Shown: positions 15,840 to 25,866, counted from the first letter of the stretch. The stretch: 64,000 bases of DNA from an uncultured Alphaproteobacteria bacterium (GCA_902619165.1 CACNDI010000011.1:1-64000), one strand, 5' to 3'. Made by a program: numbers and translations. The notes: generated by a model from the letters alone, not told the origin.

Positions 15840-16466
15840 ATGTGCGATATTAATCTTCCTAGCGTTATTTTAGCAGGGGGGCGATCACAAAGAATGAATT
15901 GCAAAGATAAGTCTTTCCTCGAAGTGGGCGATAAAACACTGTTAGATTTAACTTTAGAGAGGCTTCAGTTACAGTCTTGCAGAGTCGCAATAAACACTAA
16001 TTCATACTCTTCAAAATATAAAAGATACGGTTTACCAATCCTTCATGATCACGTAGGGGCATTCTTTGGTCCTTTGGCAGGAATATTAACTGCCATGAAG
16101 TGGGCAGGAGATGTAGGTTATGAAAAGGTTATTACTGTCGCGGTTGACACACCATTATTCCCAGAAAACTTGTTAAAAGAACTCTACAAAAAGATGGGAG
16201 AGAGTAATTCAGACATTGTTTTCGCAGAATCCTTAAAAGACCATAAGCAAAAGAAGCATTTGCATCCAGTTTTCGGCTTATGGAAAACATATCTCCACGA
16301 TGATCTAAAAAAGGAGTTAGAAAAAGGTGTGAGAAAGGTAACACTTTGGAGCGAAAAACACAAAACTTCCAGCGTTAGTTTTGCAAACGATTTGATAGAC
16401 CCATTCTTTAATATCAATACGCCAGACGATATTAAAGTGTTTAAGGAGTATCTTATAAAAAAATGA
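15840..16466 (+). CDS. mobA: Molybdenum cofactor guanylyltransferase MobA
   Basis: A 208-residue nucleotidyltransferase. The N-terminal LAGGRSQRMNCKDKSFLEV is the MobA GTP-binding loop (usual form LAGGxSxRMGxDK, here with N in place of G). FFGPLAGILTAMKW and AVDTPLFPENL are further family motifs. MobA adds GMP to molybdopterin to give MGD, the cofactor needed by formate dehydrogenase. The stop codon overlaps the mobB start by four bases (ATGA). Confidence 0.9.
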   Translation: MCDINLPSVILAGGRSQRMNCKDKSFLEVGDKTLLDLTLERLQLQSCRVAINTNSYSSKYKRYGLPILHDHVGAFFGPLAGILTAMKWAGDVGYEKVITVAVDTPLFPENLLKELYKKMGESNSDIVFAESLKDHKQKKHLHPVFGLWKTYLHDDLKKELEKGVRKVTLWSEKHKTSSVSFANDLIDPFFNINTPDDIKVFKEYLIKK

Positions 16467-16963
16467 AAATTATAGGAGTAGTTGGTTGGAAAGATACGGG
16501 AAAAACAACTTTGATTGAAAAATTGATAAAAGAGTTTAATTCAAGAAATTTGATGGTTTCCACAATTAAGCATTCCCATCACAATGTATCACTGGATCGG
16601 CAGGGTACAGACTCCTTTAGGCACTTTAATGCGGGTGCAAAGGAGACAGTACTCGCGTCCAAGACAAAATGGATCAAATTTTCTAAAACAATTTCTGAGC
16701 AAGAATCTAGTCTTGATTATCTTATTAAACAAATCATTCCAGTTGATATAGTTATAGTAGAAGGGTTCAAAGTGAGTGGTCACAGAAAAGTTGAGGTTGT
16801 AAATAATTCTAGCGAGAGAAAACCACTATATGAAACTGACAAAACAATATGTGGCTTGATATTTAATCAATATAAAATCCAAAACACAGTATTACCACAG
16901 TTTGAAAGAGACAGTATTGAACAGATCTGTGACTTTATAGTAAAAACTTTGGAAGGTGAATAA
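16463..16963 (+). CDS. mobB: Molybdopterin-guanine dinucleotide biosynthesis protein MobB
   Basis: A 166-residue P-loop protein with GWKDTGKT at residues 8-15 and the MobB strand STIKHSHHNVSLD and VDIVIVEGFK. It binds GTP and assists MobA, though it is not essential in E. coli. It is translationally coupled to mobA by a four-base overlap and is followed three bases later by moeA. Length is standard. Confidence 0.9.
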   Translation: MKIIGVVGWKDTGKTTLIEKLIKEFNSRNLMVSTIKHSHHNVSLDRQGTDSFRHFNAGAKETVLASKTKWIKFSKTISEQESSLDYLIKQIIPVDIVIVEGFKVSGHRKVEVVNNSSERKPLYETDKTICGLIFNQYKIQNTVLPQFERDSIEQICDFIVKTLEGE

Positions 16964-16966
16964 AGA

Positions 16967-18193
16967 GTGAGCCCCCCTAATAACCAATTAACTTCCCTAA
17001 GTAAGTTGTTTTTGGATCTGAAGGCTGAATTGAAAGCCGTTTCAGGGGAAACTAGAGTTAGTGTGGATAATTGCGTCAATAGAATATTGTCACAAGATAT
17101 TTTTTCTAAATATGACAATCCACCTTTCGATAATTCAGCTATAGATGGTTTTGCCTTAAATGAAGGCCCTACAGAAACTATTGACAACTTCTCACTTTTA
17201 GACGGTTTGGTGAAACCTGGTTGTAACGCTAATGTTGCTTTACAAAAAAACGAGGGAATTAAGATTTTAACAGGCGCGCCCATACCATCTGGAACAACCA
17301 GAATAATTTTCAAGGAGAATACTAAAGAACAAGATCAAAAAATTTATTTTGTCCAGAATGACGTTAAAGAAAATAATATAAGATTGCAGGGAGAGGATTT
17401 TAAGAAAGGTGATCTTTTATATAGAAAAGGTAACCAAATAAGAATAACAGATCTACCTACGCTAATTGGCTCAGGAAATTCATCCATACCAATATTCAAA
17501 CCACTAAAAGTTGGGCTAATAACCACCGGAAACGAACTTAAGTCTAACATAGAAAGTCAAAGTAGTAGTAGCTCTATATTTGATACAAATTTCGTTCCAT
17601 TGAATAGGGTATTAAAAAGTTGGGGTCATTCTGTAGTAAGTATAGGTTCGGTGGGAGATAACTTATATCGATTGAGAGATAAGATCCATGATAACTTGGA
17701 ACGTGTTAATGTTTTTGTGACGACAGGCGGTGTTTCAACAGGGAAAGAAGATTTTGTTGCGAAATTTCTCAATAGAGAGGCACAAGTAATTAATTGGAGG
17801 ATTGCGATTAAACCTGGAAGGCCTTTTATTTTTGCAAAGTTAAAAAATAAGTATGTATTTGGATTACCAGGAAACCCAGTGGCAGCATTTATTTGCGCGC
17901 TTATTATATTGCGTCCCTCCCTTGGTAGAATCGGGGGAGAAAAATCTTGGTTTAAGCCTTTCTCTTTTAAAACAAAGGCGAATTTTGTGAAGCATAAGAA
18001 GTCAGGCAGATCAGAGTTTTTGAGAGCTAAACTTAATCCAGAAGAAGGTTTCGTTTCAATTTATCCATTTGAGGGATCGGGTAGACTTTCCAGTCTATCT
18101 TGGTCAAACGGCATCATTAAGCTTAATGACGGTGAACAAAAAATAGAAAAGGGAGATCTTATAGACTTTATTCCGTATCAATCATTCTTTTAA
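16967..18193 (+). CDS. moeA: Molybdopterin molybdenumtransferase MoeA
   Basis: A 408-residue protein with MoeA motifs FDNSAIDGFAL near residue 60, KILTGAPIPSGTTRI, FVTTGGVSTGKEDFV, and FGLPGNPVAAFI. It inserts molybdate into adenylylated molybdopterin. GTG start, three bases after mobB. Its last four bases overlap the convergent mrp gene. The moaABC/mog genes needed earlier in the pathway are not in this window. Confidence 0.93.
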   Translation: MSPPNNQLTSLSKLFLDLKAELKAVSGETRVSVDNCVNRILSQDIFSKYDNPPFDNSAIDGFALNEGPTETIDNFSLLDGLVKPGCNANVALQKNEGIKILTGAPIPSGTTRIIFKENTKEQDQKIYFVQNDVKENNIRLQGEDFKKGDLLYRKGNQIRITDLPTLIGSGNSSIPIFKPLKVGLITTGNELKSNIESQSSSSSIFDTNFVPLNRVLKSWGHSVVSIGSVGDNLYRLRDKIHDNLERVNVFVTTGGVSTGKEDFVAKFLNREAQVINWRIAIKPGRPFIFAKLKNKYVFGLPGNPVAAFICALIILRPSLGRIGGEKSWFKPFSFKTKANFVKHKKSGRSEFLRAKLNPEEGFVSIYPFEGSGRLSSLSWSNGIIKLNDGEQKIEKGDLIDFIPYQSFF

Positions 18194-19242
18194 ATGGCAT
18201 TTAATTGCTTAAAAATATTCTTTACAATTACACTGAATAGTTTCGTGCCTTCAGGATTGTGCAAAACATAAGGCGTTCCATTATCCGCGCATTCCATTAT
18301 GTCTTTTGAAAGGGGTATGCTCCCTAGATGCGTTAGATTTTCGCTGTTAGTAACTTTTTTTACACCACCGCTACTGAATATATTATGCTTCTCTCCACAT
18401 TTTGAACATTCAAAATATGACATGTTCTCAATTAAGCCGAGGATGTTAGTATTTGTTTTATTATAAAGCGCAATTGCTTTTTTTGCATCGATCAAAGAAA
18501 TATCTTGGGGAGTCGATATTATAATCGCGCCAGATACTAATACCTTCTGTGCCAGAGTTATATGTATATCGCCAGTTCCAGGGGGTAGATCGACTATGAA
18601 ATAATCTTGATTATCCCATGCAACATCAAGAAGCAATTGTTGTATGCCCTTCATTATCATGGGCCCTCGCCAGATAATGGCCTCATGCTCTGGGAATAAC
18701 ATTCCCATGGACATCATGCTCAAATTGCCTATTTTCTTTGGGCTGATTTTTTTGTTTTTTATTTCGACTTTTGAGTTATTTAGTCCCATCATTTTTGGCT
18801 GACTAGGCCCATAGATGTCTGCATCCATTAGGCCCACTTTAAATCCCATCTCTGCTATTTGTGCAGCTATATTGCTTGATATGGTGGACTTTCCTACACC
18901 CCCCTTGCCCGAGGCAATAAATATTATTTTTCCTAGGTGAGATAAGTCAAATTTATTCAAAAACTGTTGATTTTTTGAAGGCATATTTTGTTTTAGGTTG
19001 GGAGTTCTGTGCCTAGTATAAATTACAGAACAACTTGTAATTTTATTATCTTTTTCAATCATAGATTTCCATAGATGCGTTAACTTTTCTGTAGCGCTCG
19101 TAAATTCTGAATTTACAATTATTTTAACCTCTTGGTCAGAGATATTTATGGATTCGATCTTTCCGGTAAGATCAAAATTTCCAGGGTTCTCAATTTTTTT
19201 GATAATATTGAGAATGTATTCTGTGTTCACGAAGTGGGACAT
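18190..19242 (-). CDS. mrp: Iron-sulfur cluster carrier ATPase Mrp/ApbC
   Basis: A 350-residue protein with an N-terminal MIP18/DUF59-like domain (residues about 1-85). The MinD-type ATPase follows, with KGGVGKST, MDADIYGPSQPKMMG, and PPGTGDIHITLAQ. The C-terminal CSKCGE gives the CxxC pair that holds a bridging Fe-S cluster. Mrp delivers clusters to apo-proteins, fitting its place beside the molybdoenzyme genes. It lies behind tRNA-Cys on the same strand. Confidence 0.93.
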   Translation of the reverse strand: MSHFVNTEYILNIIKKIENPGNFDLTGKIESINISDQEVKIIVNSEFTSATEKLTHLWKSMIEKDNKITSCSVIYTRHRTPNLKQNMPSKNQQFLNKFDLSHLGKIIFIASGKGGVGKSTISSNIAAQIAEMGFKVGLMDADIYGPSQPKMMGLNNSKVEIKNKKISPKKIGNLSMMSMGMLFPEHEAIIWRGPMIMKGIQQLLLDVAWDNQDYFIVDLPPGTGDIHITLAQKVLVSGAIIISTPQDISLIDAKKAIALYNKTNTNILGLIENMSYFECSKCGEKHNIFSSGGVKKVTNSENLTHLGSIPLSKDIMECADNGTPYVLHNPEGTKLFSVIVKNIFKQLNAI

Positions 19243-19276
19243 TTTAATCAGCTATACTTTCTGTAGTAATTATAAA

Positions 19277-19350
19277 TGGAGGCGACGACCGGATTTGAAC
19301 CGGTGTCCACGGATTTGCAGTCCGCTGCGTAACCACTCCGCCACGTCGCC
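19277..19350 (-). tRNA. tRNA-Cys (GCA)
   Basis: A complete 74-base cloverleaf on the minus strand with acceptor stem GGCGACG/CGTCGCC, discriminator T and encoded CCA. The anticodon loop is CTGCAAA with anticodon GCA, and the T arm contains GGTTCAAATCC. It is 34 bases upstream of mrp and co-oriented with it. Confidence 0.95.
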
Positions 19351-19464
19351 CATTTATTAGACAATACCAATATTAAATAATTTAATTCATTGCAAGAACA
19401 TATAATATTATGTAAGTCTTTCTTTGTTACTCTATCTTCATAAATTATCGGTTGAGTTCATCAA

Positions 19465-20115
19465 ATGTTTGACTACAAAAAAGCACGAAAGAATATGGTG
19501 GATAACTTAATTCGGCCTGCTAATGTGACTGATCCGAAGCTTTTGTCAGCTTTGGGAGATGTTCAACGAGATAAGTTTTTACCGAGTAACCTAGCCAGCT
19601 TGTCTTACAGTGAAACTGAGTTGCTAATACAAAATGATAGAACATCAATGAGTCCTTGGCTTCTTGCTAAAATGCTCCAATTTTTAGACCTCAACTCCGC
19701 AGATAATGTTCTAAGTCTTGCCGCGGGATACGGCTACAGTTGTGCCCTAATGTCGTCGTTGGCAAATTTTGTTGTTGCAGTTGAAACACCAGACCTTGCA
19801 AAAGAAGCTCAAGCTAGATTAATTGAAAATGGGTACGATAATATTTTAGTTCGAGAGGGAAATATTAACGAAGGCGCGGAAGAAGAGGGACCCTATGACG
19901 CAATTTTAATTGAGGGTGCTGTTGAATATATAAATGAGGAAATCATAAATCAGCTTAAACTCGAGGGTAGGATCATAGCAGTATTTAAAGAAAAAATTTT
20001 AGGTCAATGCAGGCTAGGTATAAAAACAAAATCTGGAGTTCAGTGGAGAAATCTTTTTGAAGCAAATTGTGTTTTGTTGAATGATTTTAAACAAGAAAAG
20101 GAATTTACCTTGTAA
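19465..20115 (+). CDS. Protein-L-isoaspartate O-methyltransferase-like protein
   Basis: A 216-residue SAM-dependent methyltransferase of the Pcm superfamily. The opening ARKNMVDNLIRPANVTDPKL is the Pcm substrate-binding start, VLSLAAGYGYSCALMS is the SAM loop (usual form GxGxG), and YDAILIEGAVEYI is motif post-I. Catalytic residues of true isoaspartyl repair enzymes are not all clear, so repair activity is uncertain. Alphaproteobacteria often place this gene before tolC, as here, so a role with the outer-membrane channel or envelope is possible. Confidence 0.8.
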   Translation: MFDYKKARKNMVDNLIRPANVTDPKLLSALGDVQRDKFLPSNLASLSYSETELLIQNDRTSMSPWLLAKMLQFLDLNSADNVLSLAAGYGYSCALMSSLANFVVAVETPDLAKEAQARLIENGYDNILVREGNINEGAEEEGPYDAILIEGAVEYINEEIINQLKLEGRIIAVFKEKILGQCRLGIKTKSGVQWRNLFEANCVLLNDFKQEKEFTL

Positions 20116-20131
20116 ATAGGTAAAAAATTTA

Positions 20132-21391
20132 ATGAATATTAAAACTTTTATAGTATTAACTTCGGTAATCTTTTGTTTCTGCAAAGAGGCATTCACACAG
20201 AGCTTAAGAGAGTCTGTGCAAAGGGCATTGGATTATAATGAGAGTTTAAAGAGCCAAAAAGTATTGCTTGATAATAGCTATCAAAATGTCTTAATTCAAA
20301 AAGGAATAATGTTACCAAGTCTTTCTTTAAGTGGCACAGGGGCTCGATCATCTAATTTTGATACAAACCAGGATACAGATAGCTACAGCATTTCGTTGAA
20401 TTCTTCATATACTTTGTTTGACTTTGGATCACTCAAAGCAAAAAAGAGATCATCTATTCATTCGAATGAGGCTTCAAAACTTTCGTTTAAGAAGCTTGAA
20501 GATGAGCTGATACTGAGCGTAGTCAAAGTACACTTAGAACTTTTTAAGGCGATAAAAATTGTGGACCTTTATGAAAGTAGCCTAGAGATAAGGAAGCAGC
20601 AATTCTTAGCAGTAAAGAATAAATTTGATTTAGGAGAAGCCACAAGGTCAGACCTCCTGAGATCCAAAGCTTCAATTTCCGCTGCTGAGGCACAACTAAA
20701 AGTGGGGCAAGCAAACGTTGAGAAGCTTAGAGAAAGTTATAAGACTTTGGTCGGTAAAGTTAGTGATAAACCGATTCTTCCGGAGATGAAAATAAAAGAA
20801 CCTTCTACATTAGAGATTAGTGTTAGAGGAGGAATAAAGAATGACATTGCTTTGAAAATTCTTACGTTTGAGGAGCTAGCGCTTAGAGCCGAATTAAGTT
20901 CAATAGAAAAATCTCAGCTACCAAATCTCAGCCTTTCTGGAAATTTGTCTTATGGTGATAGTCAGACCTTAGGAAATAATACTAGTTCAGGACGGATCTC
21001 TTTAAACTCCAGTCTTATTCTTTTTAGTGGTGGTCAAAAAAAAGCTAGAGTTAAAATTGCCTCAAATAAACTGGCAGCAAAAGCGATTGATATTGCGGTA
21101 AGAAAGAAAACGTTGCAAAGAGACATTACAACAAAATGGTTGGATTTGATGGCTTTAAAGTCCTCAGTTATTGCTAAGCAAGAAGAAACCAACGCTTTGA
21201 ATGAGTTGTACGAGAGCGTATTTGAAGAATGGAGGCTAGGAGGAAAGACATCGCTAGATACTGATCAAGCATATCAAAATTTCCTGAATTCTGAAGTTGA
21301 ATTAGTTAAAAGCACTACAGATATATTAATTGCAAAATTTGACTTGTTAGCCGAGATAGGTACTCTGAGAAATAAGCTACAGCTACGATAA
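20132..21391 (+). CDS. tolC: TolC-family outer-membrane channel
   Basis: A 419-residue protein with signal peptide. Two duplicated OEP repeats follow: one with SLRESVQRALDYNESLKSQK and LSLSGTGARSS, one with GGIKNDIALKI and LPNLSLSGNLSYG. These give the TolC pattern of outer-membrane strands inserted between long helices. It serves type I secretion or multidrug efflux with an inner-membrane partner not encoded in the window. It sits 16 bases after the Pcm-like gene and 27 before the PopZ-like gene. Confidence 0.9.
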   Translation: MNIKTFIVLTSVIFCFCKEAFTQSLRESVQRALDYNESLKSQKVLLDNSYQNVLIQKGIMLPSLSLSGTGARSSNFDTNQDTDSYSISLNSSYTLFDFGSLKAKKRSSIHSNEASKLSFKKLEDELILSVVKVHLELFKAIKIVDLYESSLEIRKQQFLAVKNKFDLGEATRSDLLRSKASISAAEAQLKVGQANVEKLRESYKTLVGKVSDKPILPEMKIKEPSTLEISVRGGIKNDIALKILTFEELALRAELSSIEKSQLPNLSLSGNLSYGDSQTLGNNTSSGRISLNSSLILFSGGQKKARVKIASNKLAAKAIDIAVRKKTLQRDITTKWLDLMALKSSVIAKQEETNALNELYESVFEEWRLGGKTSLDTDQAYQNFLNSEVELVKSTTDILIAKFDLLAEIGTLRNKLQLR

Positions 21392-21418
21392 TAGATTGAT
21401 TGCTATGAGGAACGTTTA

Positions 21419-21883
21419 ATGGCTGAAAAAAAGACCGCAAAAAAAGAGAAAAAAGAAAATGGCAAGGTCGATCTTAAGGAAATTCTTGGTGAAATTAAAA
21501 CCGTTGTTTCAGGGGAAAAAGAAACACTATTTAAGGTTAGTGAATATAAGACTATAAATCTAAAAAAGGAAAATTTAGTTACCGCAGGTGAAAAAAGACA
21601 CTCTCATCAATCTATTGATCTAAATGATAAGAAATTGGAGAGTTTAATAAGAAAAATTGTAAGAAGTGAACTTGAGAATTTTCAGTCAAATTATAAATCA
21701 GATAGTTTAAAGTCGGAAAAAAGAAAAACAGACGTAGGGATAAAGAGCAATTCTGGCTTAAGCTTGTTAACAAAGGCCGATCTTCTTTCATTATCGAAAA
21801 AAAACAAATTAAGTTTAAGCAGTAAAAATACTAAGGCAGAAATAATAAATGAGCTTAAAAAAAATAAAGTCAATGCTCCATAG
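21419..21883 (+). CDS. Divergent PopZ/DUF2497-like protein
   Basis: A 154-residue, Lys-rich protein in the slot where alphaproteobacteria encode PopZ (tolC-popZ-valS). Residues about 19-33, LKEILGEIKTVVSGE, match the PopZ N-terminal helix pattern (EEILASIRRIISED), and LESLIRKIVRSELENF resembles part of the C-terminal oligomerisation helices. Unlike PopZ it lacks the acidic Pro-rich linker. It ends in a SAP/Rho-N-like helix-turn-helix stretch, TKADLLSLSKKNKLSLS then KAEIINELKK, a nucleic-acid-binding motif type. PopZ organises the cell pole and anchors ParB. Whether this variant does so is unknown. Confidence 0.55.
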   Translation: MAEKKTAKKEKKENGKVDLKEILGEIKTVVSGEKETLFKVSEYKTINLKKENLVTAGEKRHSHQSIDLNDKKLESLIRKIVRSELENFQSNYKSDSLKSEKRKTDVGIKSNSGLSLLTKADLLSLSKKNKLSLSSKNTKAEIINELKKNKVNAP

Positions 21884-22033
21884 CTCAGTATAATGAAGTT
21901 GTACCTGTAATGTCATTGAAGATTTTTATTGATCAATATGTGCTGTTAACGAACCGTTTGAAACAAGATTCTAATTCCAAAGTCAAGCTAGCGTTTGTAG
22001 CCGAGTGCAGTACTCAGTAGGATACAAATTGAA

Positions 22034-24772
22034 ATGAACCTTCCAAATAAATTCAACCCTGAAGAGGCTGAAAAAAAAATAAATGATCGTTGGGTAGAGG
22101 CGGAAGCTTTTAGGTCAGGCAAAGATGGCGAAAAAGGCAAACCACCATTTTCTATAATGATCCCTCCACCAAATGTTACGGGCAGCCTACACATTGGCCA
22201 TGCCTTTAATAATACAATACAGGATGTTTTGGTGAGATATCATAGAATGAATGGCTATGATGTCTTATGGCAACCTGGTCAGGACCATGCTGGAATTGCA
22301 ACTCAAATGGTAGTTGAAAGAGAGTTAGAGAAAAAGAATATAAGCCGACAGCAAATGGGTCGTGAAAAATTTCTTGAAGAGGTTTGGAATTGGAAGGAAA
22401 AATCTGGAAATACTATAATTGATCAGTTGAAGAGGTTAGGAGCATCTTGTGATTGGAGCAGAAATAGATTTACCATGGATCCTGAGTTCCATAAAGCTGT
22501 CATAAAAGTTTTTGTAGATTTTTATAACAGAGGGTTGATTTATAAGGGTAAAAAATTAGTAAATTGGGACCCAAAATTTCAAAGTGCCATTTCGGATCTA
22601 GAAGTCGAGCAAATAGAGGTTCGAGGGAAAATCTGGGAATTAAAGTATTTTTTGGAAGAAGGTACATTCAATTTTGGAGTAGAAACCGATGAGAATGGAG
22701 TGGTTTTGAAAAAGATGCCTATGGATCATGTAGTTGTTGCTACAACTAGACCAGAGACACTTCTTGGAGATACTGCTGTGATTGTTAACCCTGGTGATGA
22801 GCGATACAGGGATTTGATTGGGAAATCAGTAATATTACCATTGGTTGGAAGAAAGATCCCAGTGATAGCAGATGATTATGCGGATCCTACTAAAGGCACG
22901 GGTGCTGTGAAGATCACTCCTGCCCATGACTTTAATGATTGGGAGGTTGGTGAAAGGCATAATTTAAAAGCGATCAATATTTTTGATACTAGTGCAAATA
23001 TTAAAATTAAAGATAATGAAGATTTTGCAAATGAAATTAAGCCGTCTGCAGATATTTACCAATTAAATGGACTTGAAAGATTTGAGGCAAGAAAGAAAAT
23101 CTTACGATTACTAAAAGAAAAAGGTTCTTTTGAAGCTGAGAAGGAAGACGTGCACTTTGTCCCACATGGTGATAGGTCAAAAGTAGTAGTTGAGCCTTTT
23201 TTAACTACCCAGTGGTTTGTTGACTCAAAAAAAATTGTTAAAGAAGCTATTGATGTTGTTAGAAAGAATAAAATAGAAATCATCCCAGAACGAGATAAAA
23301 AAGTTTATTTCAACTGGCTCGAAAATATTGAGCCTTGGTGTATTTCCAGGCAATTGTGGTGGGGGCACCAGATACCAGTCTGGTATGATGATGAAGGAAA
23401 TGAATACTGTGCAGAAAGTTTTGAAGAAGCCAAAAAATTGGCAGGACATAGCAATATATGTCAAGATCAAGATGTGCTTGATACTTGGTTTTCTTCAGGC
23501 ATCTGGCCTATCGGAACGCTTGGATGGCCTGATGAAAAGGGCTTTATGGAAAGATACTACCCCACAAGTGTTTTGGTAACAGGTTTCGATATTATTTTTT
23601 TCTGGGTTGCAAGAATGATAATGATGCAACTTGCAACCGTGAGACAAATCCCCTTCAAAAAAGTCTATGTTCATGCTTTGGTAAGAGATCAGCATGGGAA
23701 AAAAATGTCCAAATCTCTGGGTAATGTGCTTGATCCGCTAGACCTAATTGATAAATATGGGGCTGATCCCCTCAGGTTTACCTTAACAGCTATGGCAGTT
23801 ACCGGACGAGATTTGAAATTATCGGAATCAAGAATTGAGGGATATAGAAATTTCGTTACCAAGATTTGGAATGCAGCAAAATACTTGGAAATGAATGGTT
23901 GTCATTTTGATAATGAGTTTGATATTTCAAGTGTCGAGGCACCACCAAATAAATGGATAATAGGTAAAACTCAAGATATATTGAGCTCAGTTAATCAAAG
24001 CTATGAAAGATTTCGGTTTAACGATATCGCTAATAACCTTTACAATCACACTTGGGGTGTTTTCTGTGATTGGTATATTGAGTTCTCCAAATCTCTTTTA
24101 AATTATGAAGATGAAAAGACGGTTCAAGAAACACGAAAGACATTGTCCTGGGCTTTTGTAGCGTGCTTGAAGATGCTCCATCCTATAATGCCCTTTGTGA
24201 CCGAGGAGCTTTGGGAGCATTTTAGAAAGGATAAAGGACTCTTATCTAACAGTAATTGGCCTGCAATAAGTGTTAACTCGATAGACAAAAATCAGGTTAA
24301 TAAAATAGAAAATGTTATATCTTTTATTGAGGATATAAGATCTACCAAGTCAGATTTTAATTTACTTTCAGGTGGAAAAACAAATTTATTCGTGGTTGAT
24401 CCGGAAGCCAAGCATTATAGTTATATCAAGGAGAATGAAAAAATTATTTGCAAGTTAGCCAGGCTATTAGAAATTAAGCAAGTTCAAAGAAAACCCGAAA
24501 ACGCTTTGGCAATTTCAGGAGGTAAAATAGAGGCCTTTGTGTCTGTTCAATCAGATTTTAATTTAGAACTTGAAAAAGAGAGAGTAAATGCAACGTTAAA
24601 AAAGTTAGAGAGTGAATATATAAAATTGTCAGAAAAACTAAACAATAAAAACTTTAGAGATAAAGCTCCAAAAACCGTTATAGAAAAGTTTGAGTCTGAT
24701 CATGAAGATCTTAAGTCAAAATTAAACAAACAGAAATCCTTGTTAAAGGGATTGGAGAAAATTAACAATTGA
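22034..24772 (+). CDS. valS: Valyl-tRNA synthetase
   Basis: A 912-residue class I synthetase. It shows PPPNVTGSLHIGHAFNNTIQ (HIGH motif near residue 50), the editing domain region TTRPETLLGDTAV, the DQHGKKMSKSLGNVLDP loop (KMSKS), and a C-terminal coiled coil. It charges tRNA-Val. Length and order of domains are normal. Its stop overlaps the next start by four bases. Confidence 0.97.
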   Translation: MNLPNKFNPEEAEKKINDRWVEAEAFRSGKDGEKGKPPFSIMIPPPNVTGSLHIGHAFNNTIQDVLVRYHRMNGYDVLWQPGQDHAGIATQMVVERELEKKNISRQQMGREKFLEEVWNWKEKSGNTIIDQLKRLGASCDWSRNRFTMDPEFHKAVIKVFVDFYNRGLIYKGKKLVNWDPKFQSAISDLEVEQIEVRGKIWELKYFLEEGTFNFGVETDENGVVLKKMPMDHVVVATTRPETLLGDTAVIVNPGDERYRDLIGKSVILPLVGRKIPVIADDYADPTKGTGAVKITPAHDFNDWEVGERHNLKAINIFDTSANIKIKDNEDFANEIKPSADIYQLNGLERFEARKKILRLLKEKGSFEAEKEDVHFVPHGDRSKVVVEPFLTTQWFVDSKKIVKEAIDVVRKNKIEIIPERDKKVYFNWLENIEPWCISRQLWWGHQIPVWYDDEGNEYCAESFEEAKKLAGHSNICQDQDVLDTWFSSGIWPIGTLGWPDEKGFMERYYPTSVLVTGFDIIFFWVARMIMMQLATVRQIPFKKVYVHALVRDQHGKKMSKSLGNVLDPLDLIDKYGADPLRFTLTAMAVTGRDLKLSESRIEGYRNFVTKIWNAAKYLEMNGCHFDNEFDISSVEAPPNKWIIGKTQDILSSVNQSYERFRFNDIANNLYNHTWGVFCDWYIEFSKSLLNYEDEKTVQETRKTLSWAFVACLKMLHPIMPFVTEELWEHFRKDKGLLSNSNWPAISVNSIDKNQVNKIENVISFIEDIRSTKSDFNLLSGGKTNLFVVDPEAKHYSYIKENEKIICKLARLLEIKQVQRKPENALAISGGKIEAFVSVQSDFNLELEKERVNATLKKLESEYIKLSEKLNNKNFRDKAPKTVIEKFESDHEDLKSKLNKQKSLLKGLEKINN

Positions 24773-25866
24773 AGCCTAAGTTTACTAAGATAGCTAATGA
24801 CTTACCTATATCGGTACCTTTCGTAGGGCCAGAAAGTCAAGAGAGAGAAAATAAATTCAGTTTCGATGCTAGGATGGGCGCTAACGAGAGTGTGTTCGGT
24901 CCCTCTAAAAGAGTTATAAATGCGATAACGGCTCAAGCTGAAAATGTCTGGAAATATGGAGATCCTGAGAGTTTTGACCTTTTACAGACATTATCAGAGT
25001 TCTATAAGATGCCTAGAGACAGCTTTACAGTGGGGGAAGGTATTGATGGTCTTTTAGGTAACCTAGTGAGGCTTTTTATTGAACCAGGCGATAAGGTTGT
25101 TTCTTCCCTTGGTGCTTACCCAACTTTTAAATATCATGTGGATGGCTTTGGAGGCAATATGTCTCTTGTTCCTTACAATAATCATTATGAGGATCTTGAC
25201 GCGTTGCTAAGTGCTACAAAGAAAAACAAAGCTAAAATTTTATATTTATCTAACCCAGATAATCCAATGGGAACTTTTCACTGCAAAGAAAGAATACAGG
25301 ATTTAATAGATAATATACCTGACAAAACAATACTTTGTCTCGACGAAGCATACTCAGACTTTGTAGATGTGAATGAATTAGCTCCGATTGACATAGAACG
25401 GGAAAACGTTATTAGGTTTAGAACTTTTTCTAAGGCCTATGGCTTGGCCGGATTAAGGATAGGCTACGGAATTGGAAACAAGAAATTGGTTGAGGCGTTT
25501 AATAAAGTAAGAAATCACTTCGGAATAAACAGACTTGGTCAAATCGCTGCCAAAATAGCATTGGATGATCAGGAGTATTTAAAGGTTGTTTTGAAAAAAG
25601 TTGACAAATCAAAAAAAGATATTGCCTCCATCTTTATGAAATTTGGGTTTAACTCATTAGTTTCAAGAACAAACTTTGTGCCGATAAATAGTGGTGGTGA
25701 TGGCAACTTTGCGGCAAAGTTAATGGACAGTTTAATTCAGGAAAAGATTTTTGTCCGCATGCCAAGTGTCAAGCCTCTAAATTCGTTTATAAGAATAACC
25801 GCAGGCACAAATAACGATTTAACGGTCTTAGATGATGCAATGAATAGGATAATTAAGAATCTTTAA
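24769..25866 (+). CDS. HisC-family aminotransferase (histidinol-phosphate type)
   Basis: A 365-residue PLP-dependent fold-type I enzyme. Motifs are GANESVFGPSK near the N-terminus, YLSNPDNPMGT, ILCLDEAYSDF, and the PLP-lysine segment RTFSKAYGLAGLRIGY. This is the HisC family pattern, so it may act on histidinol phosphate or on aromatic amino acids. No his genes are nearby, which leaves the substrate open. It uses a TTG start overlapping the valS stop (TTGA), so it is coupled to valS. Confidence 0.8.
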   Translation: MKPKFTKIANDLPISVPFVGPESQERENKFSFDARMGANESVFGPSKRVINAITAQAENVWKYGDPESFDLLQTLSEFYKMPRDSFTVGEGIDGLLGNLVRLFIEPGDKVVSSLGAYPTFKYHVDGFGGNMSLVPYNNHYEDLDALLSATKKNKAKILYLSNPDNPMGTFHCKERIQDLIDNIPDKTILCLDEAYSDFVDVNELAPIDIERENVIRFRTFSKAYGLAGLRIGYGIGNKKLVEAFNKVRNHFGINRLGQIAAKIALDDQEYLKVVLKKVDKSKKDIASIFMKFGFNSLVSRTNFVPINSGGDGNFAAKLMDSLIQEKIFVRMPSVKPLNSFIRITAGTNNDLTVLDDAMNRIIKNL

